Part shown: positions 33,482 through 42,442 of the stretch, one piece after another
How positions within the stretch are numbered: position 1 is the first letter of the stretch
Layout of the letters: each line of letters begins with the position of its first letter
From: Xenorhabdus bovienii SS-2004
GTDB lineage: Bacteria; Pseudomonadota; Gammaproteobacteria; Enterobacterales; Enterobacteriaceae
Assembly: GCF_000027225.1 (NCBI RefSeq)
Contig: NC_013892.1
Location: 930,001-994,000 of the forward strand
Length of the DNA: 64,000 nucleotides
Direction of reading: 5' to 3'
Notes under the pieces: generated by a model
Seen by the model: the letters and a program-made list of their open reading frames with translations, nothing else
Told to the model about the DNA's origin: nothing
The model's database searches: none
Translations under genes and position numbers: made by a program

Positions 33482-33749
33482 AACTTTTGCTCTTAAAGTG
33501 GATAAAAGGGAATTTGGAAAAAATCGATAGTCGCGCATTATGACACAACAAGAAAAAAGTATCGCCAGAATACCTCGACCTCTATCTCAAAAACCAAAAC
33601 ACAGACCCCGTTCACATAAAAAAATAAATAAAATTTTCTTATGAAACAACCTGAATTGCCCGCTAAGAAAACATAGAATAAGGCCAATAATTATTATAGA
33701 CTTTCGATGAATTTTGCGGCTCAACAATTTGATATACCGGAAAAAGAAA

Positions 33750-34759
33750 ATGCAAAAAATCAGATGGGGTATTATTGGTTGTGGTGATGTAACAGAAGTA
33801 AAAAGTGGCCCTGCTTTTTATAAACTGGAAGGTTCAGAATTAATTGCAGTTATGCGGCGCAACGCCAATTTAGCAAAAGAATTTGCCAAACGGCATAATG
33901 TCCCAAAGTGGTATTCTGATGCCGAATCGCTGGTTAATGATCCTGAAATTGATGCGATATACATTGCGACACCCCCTCGACACACAAAGAATATACTATC
34001 CTGGCTGCACAAGCCGGAAAAATAGTATACGTTGAAAAACCCATGGCGCTGACCTTTGAAGAATGCAATGAAATGATCGCTGCCTGTCGTTCTCAGAATG
34101 TGCCGCTATTTGTCGCGTATTATCGAAGAGCACTACCAAGATTCCTAAAGATAAAAGAATTAATTGATTCAGGTGCCATTGGTACTCCGCGCATTGTAAA
34201 TTGCCAACTCTTCAGAGAAATGGAATCCCGCTACCAAGATCCTGATAATTTACCCTGGTTCGTAAAACCAGAAATATCCGGTGGTGGGTTATTTGTCGAT
34301 TTAGCCTGCCATACACTTGATATATTGGATTTTCTGTTGGGTAAAATCGTTTCGGTCAAAGGGCATGCCAATTCACAGGCAAAAGCCTATCCGGCGGAAG
34401 ATTGTGTCTCAATGTCATTTATGTTTGAAAACCATATCCAAGGCGTTGGTATATGGAATTTTGTCGCTGGCGACCGTGAAGATAAAGTAGAAATTATCGG
34501 CACAAAAGGCAAAATCACGTTTGCGACATTCGGTGATGCAGCTATTTCATATTATGACGAAAATAATCAGCTGCACCAATTCCATTTTAAAAACCCCAAA
34601 CATATTCAGATGCCATTTATTCAAACGGTTATTCATCAATTGCAGCGCAATGATATCAGTTCATCCAATGGAGAAGCCGCCGCAAGAACCAGTTGGGTTA
34701 TTGATGAAGTTCTAAAAGAGTATCGAACTGCCCTATACATAAAAAACAAAGAACCATAA
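33750..34759 (+). pseudogene. Frameshifted Gfo/Idh/MocA-family oxidoreductase
   Basis: NAD(P)-dependent sugar-type oxidoreductase. From ATG 33750 the N-terminal Rossmann domain reads WGIIGCGDVTEVKSGPAF...IYIATPP, then runs out of frame and stops at about 34023. In the other frame the text continues STHKEYTILAAQAGKIVYVEKP and on through the normal C-terminal domain (YYRRALPRF, GGGLFVDLACHTLDILDFLLG) to 34759. The break is at a run of five C (33972-33976); six would restore the frame. It is a pseudogene, a slippage-controlled gene, or a sequencing error. The pieces total about the normal 330 residues. The substrate cannot be told. Confidence 0.88.
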
Positions 34760-34897
34760 CCCGTCAGGCCAGCATCGGCTGGCCAAAGTATTTAGCAAGT
34801 GTTTGAAAAACATTAATGTTAAAGATGACAACAGGAGAAATAAAAATATATCAACTATCAGAATATTGTTCTGATAGTGAAATAAATTATTAATTTA

Positions 34898-35362
34898 TTA
34901 CGGAGTAATTGACATCAGTTTATTAACTTCGTTATATCCTTCTTTTTCATAAAAACGAATAGCTTCAAAATTTTGCGACAATACTGTCAATTCCAAATGC
35001 GAATAATTGTTTTCTTGTGTCCATTTTTTCATTCCAGCTAACAGTCGCTGACCAATTCCTTGACTTCTGGCATCCTGACTGACGATCAAATCAAAAACAT
35101 AACCATAAGTTCGTGGTATCAAACAATTAAACGGTGGCGTATTTTGCTCTTGCGCAATGGAAAATCCTTTAATATCACCATTATCATCTTCCGCAACCAA
35201 TAAATGAAATTTATTATTATCTTTCTAAGAAATAATTAAATTTCTATCCTGCTCCGAGCCTTTTAGCCTATCTGGCTGCAATTCAGCCATTTCACTAAAT
35301 AAAACGTTATAGAGTGACAAAATAGCGTCAATATCCCGTATGAAAGCCGATCTTATTATCAT
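34898..35362 (-). pseudogene. GNAT acetyltransferase gene with an internal amber codon
   Basis: Read from ATG 35362 the frame encodes IIRSAFIRDIDAILSLYN... for 45 codons, meets TAG at 35225-35227, and continues in the same frame with LLVAEDDNGDIKGF, FDLIVSQDARSQGIGQRLL (acetyl-CoA-binding motif A) and a C-terminal AIRFYEKEGY. The full 154-residue product is the size of a small GCN5-related N-acetyltransferase. A truncated form from an internal start at 35200 would lack the first strands. Substrate unknown. It lies in a stretch of other damaged genes, so decay is the likely explanation. Confidence 0.85.
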
Positions 35363-35364
35363 AA

Positions 35365-35508
35365 TTAGTCCTTAATGCTGAAATTATTGAAAGTGCCACA
35401 CGGTTTATTATTCCAGCCAATCATGCTCCAAGTAAAGACCTCACTGAACTCTTCCAGCGCGCCAAAGCCGCCGGGTAGTGCCACAAAATCCTCTGCCAGT
35501 TCAATCAT
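35365..35508 (-). pseudogene. C-terminal fragment of a LOG-family (lysine decarboxylase-like) gene
   Basis: The minus-strand frame from ATG 35508 reads MIELAEDFVALPGGFGALEEFSEVFTW..., then NNKPCGTFN, and stops at 35365. PGGxGTxxE is the phosphate-binding, catalytic signature of LOG (cytokinin riboside 5'-monophosphate phosphoribohydrolase-like) proteins. The first half of the family is absent upstream (a stop and unrelated sequence), and the normal C-terminal helices are missing. A dead fragment beside the broken GNAT gene. Confidence 0.8.
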
Positions 35509-35615
35509 TACTTTTTAATTATAAGTTACACAACTGATAATACAGTTGAGTTGCGCCTGTTTCGCTGCGAAGATGGCAGCCCTAGATAACATGTTGTAAC
35601 CGAGGTTTTCTGTAA

Positions 35616-36506
35616 ATGTCTTTTTCCAAACACCGGGCGGCTTCTTTTCCACTGCTTCCTATCGTTTTATTATTACTTTCAATGACATCAATTCAAGCGG
35701 GTGCTTCACTGGCCAAAACAGTATTTCATGTCATTGGCGCACCTGGTGTCACCGCCCTGAGGCTGGCGTTGGGGACGATTATTTTATTTCTGATTTTTAA
35801 ACCTTGGCGTCTGAAATTCCAGCGAGAGTCTCTTATTCCTCTTTTTGCCTATGGCATTTCATTGGGCGCAATGAATTACTTGTTTTACATGGCATTGTCC
35901 CGTATTCCTCTTGGTATTGCTGTTGCGCTTGAATTTACGGGGCCTTTAGCTGTTGCCATGTTCTCTTCCCGACGCCCGCTGGATTTCCTTTGGATCGCCT
36001 TGGTCATTGCAGGATTAGGTTTTCTGTTACCGGTCGGAGATGGCGTCAGCACACTTGATCCTATCGGAGTCTTATATGCACTGGGAGCCGGTGTTTTCTG
36101 GGCACTCTACATTATTTTCGGGCAACGTGCTGGTGCCGGCTACGGGGCTGCAACAGTTTCCATTGGATCATTGATTGCCGCTATGATTTTCTTCCCTGTG
36201 GGATTGATACAAACTGGCCCTGAGTTACTGTTTGATCCCTCGTTGCTGCCTATTGCACTAGGGATCGCCATTTTATCTACCGCATTTCCCTATACACTGG
36301 AAATGATTGCCCTCACCCGATTACCTGCCAAAACGTTTGGGACATTAATGAGCCTTGAACCTGCCTTGGGAGCATTATCAGGGATTATCTTCTTGAATGA
36401 GCATTTGACGATGACTCAGTGGATCGCCCTGTTCTGTATTATTTTCGCTTCAATAGGCTCTACCTCAACCATTAAGCGGAAAACTAAAATAGAAAAATTA
36501 GAATAA
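35616..36506 (+). CDS. rhtA: RhtA, threonine/homoserine exporter (EamA/DMT family)
   Basis: 296 residues, ten predicted membrane helices in two EamA repeats (about 10-140 and 150-285). Motifs IQAGASLAKTVF, GPLAVAMFSSRRPLDF and LSLEPALGALSG-type second repeat match E. coli RhtA (295), which exports homoserine and threonine. In E. coli rhtA is near dps with ompX between; here dps follows directly and no ompX is seen. GAGG precedes the start by about 10 bases. Confidence 0.92.
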   Translation: MSFSKHRAASFPLLPIVLLLLSMTSIQAGASLAKTVFHVIGAPGVTALRLALGTIILFLIFKPWRLKFQRESLIPLFAYGISLGAMNYLFYMALSRIPLGIAVALEFTGPLAVAMFSSRRPLDFLWIALVIAGLGFLLPVGDGVSTLDPIGVLYALGAGVFWALYIIFGQRAGAGYGAATVSIGSLIAAMIFFPVGLIQTGPELLFDPSLLPIALGIAILSTAFPYTLEMIALTRLPAKTFGTLMSLEPALGALSGIIFLNEHLTMTQWIALFCIIFASIGSTSTIKRKTKIEKLE

Positions 36507-36632
36507 TCAATATGAAGGGTATATCAACTATCAATGTAATAGAGACAAGCAATATGACTCCCGGAGAGTTATCAACTAATCTTATTTCATCCGATGAGAT
36601 AACTCATTATACGGCATTAAGGGAACATCATT

Positions 36633-37138
36633 ATGAGTACAGCAAAATTAATCAACCCCAACACTTCCCACCTGATTTATACCCGCAACAACGTTAATAA
36701 AGATGTAAAGCAGAGATCGATTACTGCCCTGAATCATATGGTGATCCACTTTATCGACCTCTCCATGATGACTAAACAAGCCCATTGGAACATGCGTGGC
36801 AGAAACTTTATTGCCATCCATGAGATGCTTGATGGTTTCCGCACTGCTCTCACTGATCACCTTGATACATTCGCAGAACGTGCAGTTCAATTGGGCGGCA
36901 CCGCGTCAGGAACCGTTCAGGAGGTTCACAGCCGAACCCTGCTGGAAAATTACCCAACGGGCATCCATGATGTGCAGGATCACTTAAAAGCATTGGCAGA
37001 CCGCTACGCCGTTGTTGCAAATGATATCCGTCGGCGATTGTTAATGCAGAAGATGAAGATACGGCGGATATGTTTACCGCAGCTTCCCGTGATCTCGACA
37101 AATTTTTATGGTTTATCGAAGCAAATATTGAGCAATAA
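36633..37138 (+). pseudogene. dps: dps with a frameshift near the 3' end
   Basis: Dps is the DNA-binding, iron-storing dodecamer of starved cells. The N-terminus ([19 protein letters not shown]) and ferroxidase residues His51, His63, Asp67, Asp78 and Glu82 are intact. At about 37032 (VVANDIRR) the frame slips. The expected C-terminus ([21 protein letters not shown]... ending FIEANIEQ) is present in the next frame, up to TAA at 37136-37138. In the original frame translation runs to 37142, giving 169 residues with an unrelated basic tail. One missing base (for example CGTCGGCG for CGTCNGGCG) explains it. Either a real mutation or a sequencing error. A hairpin terminator follows at 37167. Confidence 0.87.
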
Positions 37139-37166
37139 ATAAAAATATTATTTTTCATTATCTTAT

Positions 37167-37187
37167 GGCCGCATCTGCGGCCTTTCT
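37167..37187 (+). terminator. Terminator of dps
   Basis: GGCCGC (37167-37172) and GCGGCC (37177-37182) form a GC-rich stem followed by TTTCT, about 30 bases after the dps stop. Confidence 0.75.
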
Positions 37188-37327
37188 GCATCACGGATAA
37201 TCTCCAATAAGAAAAAACATCGAAAAATAGCCGCTACAATGTCAAAGATTAGACTAACCTTTAAAAAAATCATTTTTCTCTCTATAATCTCTTTTTGATT
37301 TAAAAATCAACATGAGGACGCTATACG

Positions 37328-37549
37328 ATGGATACCGAAGTCAAAGATTCTAACGGCGCATTATTAAATGATGGTGACACTGTTCAGGTTATCAAAGATC
37401 TGAAAGTCAAAGGTACTTCTAAGACGCTGAAACGCGGCACATTGATCAAAAACATTCGTCTGACTCACCGTGAAGATGAAGTTGAATGTAACTCAGATAA
37501 AATCAAAGGATTAGTGCTTAAAACCTGCTTCTTAAAGAAAATTGGATAA
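37328..37549 (+). CDS. Short PhnA-domain (YjdM C-terminal-like) protein
   Basis: 73 residues corresponding to the C-terminal SH3-like half of PhnA/YjdM: VKDSNGALLNDGDTVQVIKDLKVKGTS...KRGTLIKNIRL, ending in LKTCFLKK. The N-terminal zinc ribbon of the long form is absent, and no frame upstream supplies it. Short versions exist in enterics. Despite the family name there is no evidence for phosphonate use. GAGGA precedes the ATG, a TATAAT lies at 37283-37288, and a strong terminator follows, so it is an expressed monocistronic gene. Confidence 0.87.
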   Translation: MDTEVKDSNGALLNDGDTVQVIKDLKVKGTSKTLKRGTLIKNIRLTHREDEVECNSDKIKGLVLKTCFLKKIG

Positions 37550-37576
37550 ATAGCAGTTACAAACCGATTTTTGCTT

Positions 37577-37616
37577 AAAGGATAAATAATATTAATTATT
37601 ATATTATTTATCCTTT
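37577..37616 (+). terminator. Long hairpin after the PhnA-domain gene
   Basis: Sixteen-bp perfect arms 37577-37592 and 37601-37616 with an 8-base loop, then TT. The stem starts AAAGG and ends CCTTT. Probable terminator, AT-rich in its upper half. Confidence 0.75.
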
Positions 37617-37812
37617 TTCATGAAGAAACATAATAATATTCAAACAATAACATTAGAAAATTTATAATTAAGACTAACTTCGGCAAATGTTAATCCCTTC
37701 CTCATAGCTATCCAATAACTTTCAAGTTGCAGCACAATGGAAAATAAACGAATTCTCAAAAACATAAGTAATTATTTGGATTGTAATTGACAGAATAAAT
37801 TTAATTATCTCA

Positions 37813-38211
37813 GTGATACTTTCCTATCTGGTTTGCTATATTACTTATCAGCAAACACCAAATAGAAAAATCTATATAACAATAATACATCTCAGTTTTA
37901 CACTCTATATATTCACTCTGTTTTTCTACAATATCATTCACATAGAAAATAAACACCTATCTTATCTTGTTAATTTCTCATCAAAAAGAAAATTTATTTT
38001 TATTAATTACAGCCTGTGTCTTTTATTATTTACAATATGCGGCCTGTATTATATTATAATAACCCAATCAAATACGATATTACTTTTTTATTATTCAGGC
38101 ATTTACTCTTTAATATCATTAATAAATTTATCAAGGTCGCAATATACAAAATTGATCACCTTGTGCGTTATTGTTTTATTTTCTTGTTTAGGAGGATATA
38201 TTTATGCTTAA
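37813..38211 (+). CDS. Possible small four-span membrane protein
   Basis: 132 residues from a GTG at 37813; the frame upstream is closed by a stop at 37765 and contains no ATG. Composition is almost entirely Ile, Leu, Tyr and Phe, with four hydrophobic segments (about 1-12, 20-42, 63-83 and 88-105, then 112-130). Very AT-rich compared with dinG beside it. No ribosome site is obvious and I recognise no family. The low-complexity AT-rich coding could be a genuine transferred gene or a chance frame. Confidence 0.4.
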   Translation: MILSYLVCYITYQQTPNRKIYITIIHLSFTLYIFTLFFYNIIHIENKHLSYLVNFSSKRKFIFINYSLCLLLFTICGLYYIIITQSNTILLFYYSGIYSLISLINLSRSQYTKLITLCVIVLFSCLGGYIYA

Positions 38212-38264
38212 TTCCAAAACGGGAAGTTAGCATAACTTATCGTGGTCAATAACGCTTCCTCGCG

Positions 38265-40400
38265 TTATTGACCTTTTTTCATTTGCAGTAATTCATCTTC
38301 TGACGGCACATCCGGTTGCTCAATAGGAAATACCGGTAAAGCATTCAACAAACGGGAACCATAACTTTTGTTCAGTAGGCGCCGATCATAAATCACCACC
38401 TCACCATAACATTCATGACTGCGGATCAATCTTCCCACTTGCTGAATAAGGTTGAAAGACGCACTCGGCAAACTTTGTACTTCAAAAGGATATCGCTTCA
38501 GGGATTTCAGCCATTCACTTTCCGTAATGATGACCGGATTGGTCACAGGAGGAAAAGCTATTTTATGGATATGTACTTGTGAAAGATAATCACCTTTTAA
38601 GTCCAGCCCTTCCGCGAATGATTGTAATCCAATCAGCACGCTGGGCTGCCCTTCATCAATACGTCTGCAATGAGTTTCCACCAATCGATAACGCGGCTGA
38701 TCACCTTGTACCAATAACATAAGCCGCAATTCTTTTACGAAAGTAAGAAAACCTTCCATTGCACGCTGGCTGCTAAATAGCACCAGCATTCCCCGATAGG
38801 CTCCCATCAGTATCTGCGAACGAAAATAACGCGCCATTTCTTCAAGATGCTGCATTTCATTTTGAATAGTGGGTTCCTGCGTCATCAGGGGAATAATAAT
38901 ACGTCCCTGACGTACGTGTTCGAAAGGAGATGACAAGGTGATAAAGCGATCATCATAATTTTCATGCAGCCCTGTCAGCTCCTGAATACGAGAGAAGCTA
39001 TTTAGAGAGCGTAATGTCGCTGATGTCACTACAATATGGGGAATCTTACGCCATAACAACTGGGTTAATTGCTCACTGACTCGAATGCCTGCACAGTGAA
39101 AATAAAGATGCGATTGGTTTTTCTCATAACGGCGAGTGAGCCATTTCGATATTGGTGCATGGGAAGATTCTTCCTGTGATGCTAAACGCCACAGTTTCAC
39201 CATATTCTCAAAGTAACCCAATGTTCGGCTGGTTTGCAGAATAGCATGGTGCAACCTGACAATATCCTGTTTGGCTGTTTGATCGGTAAGATCATTTACA
39301 ATCGCTTCAGACAGGCCACGCACCCCATCAGTAAGTTTGAATAATTGCTGGCAGCATAACAGCAAATTTTCAGGTAATTTTCCCAGTTCAAATAAATATT
39401 CTGCTGCTTCACGGCGTTCCGGCAATAATACCTGTGTGATATCCGCCAGCTCTTTAAAACATTCACGAATTTTTTCACAATGCGCCTGCAAACGGGTGAT
39501 ATTTGCCAAAGCTGGCGGTTTTGTCGGGCGAAATTGAAGCAAGTATTGTTCTACATTACGAACAAAGGTATCCAACTGCCCATTAAGTTGAAATAACGTG
39601 ATTTCGCCTTCAACTTCCAGTGAATCCCTTGCAACATCGGGAATATGATGCCCTTCATCCAAAATCAGCAGCAGGTTTTTCGCGTCCGGCAAAACGGATT
39701 CATTTTCCAGTGCAGCGATGACCAGAGAATGGTTGGCAACAACAACATCCGCACTTTCAATTTCCCGACGGGCAAGGAAAAATGGGCAGCGATGGTAAAA
39801 CTGGCAATTTCTCGCCAAACAATTCATTTTATCGGTGCTGACCTTTGCCCACAGAGAATCCGATAGCGCCAGTTGATGATGGTCACGCAGGCCATCCCAG
39901 ATAAAAGTGCTGTAATCACTGCGCAGCCTACGACACAGATCCCGTTCTTCACTATTGGCGATTTCAGTTTTGTCTTCGACCAAAAGCATCAGATCAATCT
40001 GCTCCCCCTCCGCAGCACAGATAGCTTCCAGATTGCGTGGGCAAACATACCGCGCACGGCCAAAAGCCCCGGTGAATTTCAGGTCAGGGATGAGCTTGCG
40101 TAACAACGGCAAATCTTTGCTGTAAATCTGATCTTGCAAAGCAACATTGGCTGTACTGACCACGAGCGGCTTTTTTTCCGCCCGACTGACGGCAATACCC
40201 GGGATCAGGTAAGACAGCGTTTTACCAACCCCGGTCGGGGCTTCTATCACCAAATGCCGTCCTTCTTCATCTGCCAGTGTCTTTGCAACCTCTGCAATCA
40301 TCTGACGTTGAGGCTCGCGTGGAATGAAGCCATCAATATGGATGGATAACGCCTTATACCATTGGCTGATCTGATTTTTTATTGCGCTGGAAAGTGCCAT
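38265..40400 (-). CDS. dinG: DinG, Fe-S-containing DNA/RNA-DNA helicase
   Basis: Superfamily 2, XPD-like 5'-3' helicase that resolves R-loops and other structures. 711 residues against 716 in E. coli. Walker A APTGVGKTLSY (about 54-64), the four cluster cysteines in YVCPRNL, NCLARNC and RCPF, the DEGHH box (Walker B), and QVGRLIRSHE (motif VI). E. coli dinG is LexA-regulated, but I find no CTGT-N8-ACAG in the 250 bases upstream. Its 3' end lies about 50 bases from the small membrane gene. Confidence 0.97.
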   Translation of the reverse strand: MALSSAIKNQISQWYKALSIHIDGFIPREPQRQMIAEVAKTLADEEGRHLVIEAPTGVGKTLSYLIPGIAVSRAEKKPLVVSTANVALQDQIYSKDLPLLRKLIPDLKFTGAFGRARYVCPRNLEAICAAEGEQIDLMLLVEDKTEIANSEERDLCRRLRSDYSTFIWDGLRDHHQLALSDSLWAKVSTDKMNCLARNCQFYHRCPFFLARREIESADVVVANHSLVIAALENESVLPDAKNLLLILDEGHHIPDVARDSLEVEGEITLFQLNGQLDTFVRNVEQYLLQFRPTKPPALANITRLQAHCEKIRECFKELADITQVLLPERREAAEYLFELGKLPENLLLCCQQLFKLTDGVRGLSEAIVNDLTDQTAKQDIVRLHHAILQTSRTLGYFENMVKLWRLASQEESSHAPISKWLTRRYEKNQSHLYFHCAGIRVSEQLTQLLWRKIPHIVVTSATLRSLNSFSRIQELTGLHENYDDRFITLSSPFEHVRQGRIIIPLMTQEPTIQNEMQHLEEMARYFRSQILMGAYRGMLVLFSSQRAMEGFLTFVKELRLMLLVQGDQPRYRLVETHCRRIDEGQPSVLIGLQSFAEGLDLKGDYLSQVHIHKIAFPPVTNPVIITESEWLKSLKRYPFEVQSLPSASFNLIQQVGRLIRSHECYGEVVIYDRRLLNKSYGSRLLNALPVFPIEQPDVPSEDELLQMKKGQ

Positions 40401-40682
40401 GAGTTTTGCTACATAAAAATTGGAGGGCTATTCTCCCATAGGATGACTATCAGATCAGCTTTATATCACTATTATTGGGAACACGTTTCCAGCTTTTTCA
40501 TTGAAGAAGCAAGAAAATCGGTTATTACTTGTTTGGAATACAGAAGCCGATATACTTTTGGCTTTCCGTGTCGGCTATAAATCATGACTAGAAGCTATCA
40601 CTGAGAACCACGACTTAAAAATATAGCTTTTAAAAATATAGCGGCTAAAAATTCTGATTAAAAATCTTATTGAGAACTAAAG

Positions 40683-40838
40683 ATGAAAAAAATCCTGCTT
40701 ATTATCATCGTGTTATTTTCCCTCGGCTCTATTGGCGGTGTCTTTTTGGCAGGGCTGAATATGTACACTCGCTCAACAACTCCGGTAGAAGAGCCACAGC
40801 AGTCACAGCAGGAAAACGCCCCGATAGGGCAACAATAA
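40683..40838 (+). CDS. 51-residue membrane-anchored protein upstream of sseA
   Basis: ATG ORF with a basic start (MKKILL), one hydrophobic segment (about 5-26, GSIGGVFLAGLNMY) and a polar Gln/Pro-rich tail (TPVEEPQQSQQ, ending IGQQ). Either a signal anchor or an uncleaved small membrane protein. The ATG follows GAGAACTAAAG. It sits 60 bases before sseA on the same strand and may share its mRNA. No family recognised. Confidence 0.65.
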   Translation: MKKILLIIIVLFSLGSIGGVFLAGLNMYTRSTTPVEEPQQSQQENAPIGQQ

Positions 40839-40898
40839 CCGTCAATACATCCGCTTTTATTGCAATATCCGGCATTGCAACATCATGTGAGAACGCTC

Positions 40899-41738
40899 AT
40901 GAAAAATGAATATTTTGTTAGTCCGCAATGGCTAAACGACCATCTCCATGATGAGAATGTCGTCATTGTTGACGCCAGCGCCCCCATGCCTACCCAAACT
41001 ATCGATTATCACCAGTTATGGCTGGATAACCATATTCCGGGTGCCCAGTTTTTTAACCTGGATAAAATCGCCAATCTCCAGACTAACCTGCCACATATGC
41101 TGCCAGAACCGGAGGTTTTCCGTCAGGCCGTTAGCGCGATGGGGATCAGTGAAAACCATCTGGTAATAATTTACGATCAGGGAAATATGTTCTCTGCCCC
41201 ACGAGCATGGTGGACTTTCAAGATCTTTGGCACTCGCAATATCCGTATTCTTGAAGGGGGGTTACAGGGTTGGCAGCAAATGGGTTATCCAACGGAATCA
41301 GGTGAAGTTACCCGTCAGCCCCAAATTTTCAATAGCCAATTCACCCCTGAAAAAGTCTGTTCTCAGGAACAGATCCTTGATGCTCTCCATCATAAAGCAC
41401 CAATACAGTTTATTGATGCCAGAGCCGAAGACCGTTTTCAGGCCAAAGTACCAGAACCTCGCCCCGGTTTGAGAATGGGGCATATCCCCGGCTCAAAAAA
41501 TGTCCCGTGGACAACATTGATTGATAATGGAAGTTATAAGTCACCAGACGAAATTGCAGCTATATTCAAAAAGCAAGGCGTTGATTTAAAACAGCCAATA
41601 ATGACTAGCTGTGGTTCTGGAATGACCGCCGCAGTTTTAGTATTAGGGCTGGATATGATTGGTCACAAAGAAGTGGGATTATACGATGGCTCTTGGGCTG
41701 AATGGGGTGCCGATGATTCTCTTCCGTTAGAAAAATAG
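40899..41738 (+). CDS. sseA: 3-mercaptopyruvate sulfurtransferase
   Basis: Transfers sulfur from 3-mercaptopyruvate to thiols or cyanide. Two rhodanese domains: inactive N-terminal (about 1-130) and catalytic C-terminal (about 155-275). The active-site loop is CGSGMTA with Cys238, the same number as the E. coli enzyme, and differs from its CGSGVTA by one residue. EPRPGLRMGHIPGS is typical. The ATG at 40899 gives 279 residues (E. coli 281); the open frame extends 13 codons further but has no match to the family. Confidence 0.94.
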   Translation: MKNEYFVSPQWLNDHLHDENVVIVDASAPMPTQTIDYHQLWLDNHIPGAQFFNLDKIANLQTNLPHMLPEPEVFRQAVSAMGISENHLVIIYDQGNMFSAPRAWWTFKIFGTRNIRILEGGLQGWQQMGYPTESGEVTRQPQIFNSQFTPEKVCSQEQILDALHHKAPIQFIDARAEDRFQAKVPEPRPGLRMGHIPGSKNVPWTTLIDNGSYKSPDEIAAIFKKQGVDLKQPIMTSCGSGMTAAVLVLGLDMIGHKEVGLYDGSWAEWGADDSLPLEK

Positions 41739-41816
41739 ATAAAACGGCAAAGGGCATTAAAATATCATGCCCTTTTTCCTATCAAGCATATGAATCCTAC
41801 TGCTTTTATAAGACGA

Positions 41817-42065
41817 TTAATTAGAAATTTTATGGTATACAAATAGGACAACTATCGCACCAACGACTGCAATGGCAAAACTTCCCAGATTAAATCCATC
41901 AACTTTTCCCATGCCGAAGAATGTACTGATATATCCACCAACAACTGCACCAATAATTCCTAAAATCACCGTCATGATGATACCGCTACTGTTATCCCCC
42001 GGCATAACCCACTTCGCAATAATTCCAGCAATTAAGCCAAAGATAACCCATGACAGGATACCCAT
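41817..42065 (-). CDS. GlsB/YeaQ/YmgE-family membrane protein
   Basis: 82 residues, three hydrophobic segments rich in Gly (WVIFGLIAGIIAKWVMPG, ILGIIGAVVGGYIS, AIAVVGAIVVLFVY). This is the transglycosylase-associated/YeaQ family of small stress-induced membrane proteins; function is unproven. The ATG at 42065 has GGAGG 7 bases upstream; an in-frame TTG two codons earlier is less likely. It is convergent with sseA. Confidence 0.92.
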   Translation of the reverse strand: MGILSWVIFGLIAGIIAKWVMPGDNSSGIIMTVILGIIGAVVGGYISTFFGMGKVDGFNLGSFAIAVVGAIVVLFVYHKISN

Positions 42066-42442
42066 ATACAACCTCCAGAATTGATTAGATGACTTGTTTA
42101 AGAACCTTAGTATAGGCTCTAATATGGTTTTACTGTATATTTCTCTTCTATGCCCTAATTTAAGACACTAAATAAAAGAATTGCAAATAGTAAAAGAAAA
42201 GATATTTATAAGTCATTAGCCATATTTATATAAAAATTAACATTAAAAAATCAGAATCCATTAATGAAATTTAAAAGTTAATTTTTTCAAATGAATAATT
42301 ATCACAGGTCAGTTAGCAAAATATTTTTCAGTATAATGGGAAATATTCGGTCAATATAATAAAGATGAAAGGGATATAGCAGATAATTTAATAGCGGCTG
42401 GGTTGGTCCCAGCCGCTACGTTTTTTCAATTGATAGCAATAA
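42066..42442 (+). other. yeaQ-type gene to dusC intergenic region with a plus-strand terminator
   Basis: About 377 bases, mostly AT-rich, with no gene over 40 codons. It holds a strong hairpin with T-run on the plus strand (42392-42426) although no plus-strand gene ends here, and a TATAAT at 42332-42337. This could be a small RNA gene of about 80 nucleotides (see findings). Confidence 0.5.
42392..42426 (+). terminator. GC-rich hairpin with T-run near dusC end
   Basis: Arms 42392-42402 and 42408-42418 (11 bp) around TTGGT, then CG and six T on the plus strand. On the minus strand only AT-rich sequence follows, so dusC termination here would be weaker. Confidence 0.8.

Noticed and set aside
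36512-36697. 61-codon frame between rhtA and dps
   Set aside because: Overlaps the dps start in another frame and has no family; dps is the real gene.
40401-40682. LexA box before dinG
   Set aside because: No CTGT-N8-ACAG match found in this region, although E. coli dinG is SOS-regulated.
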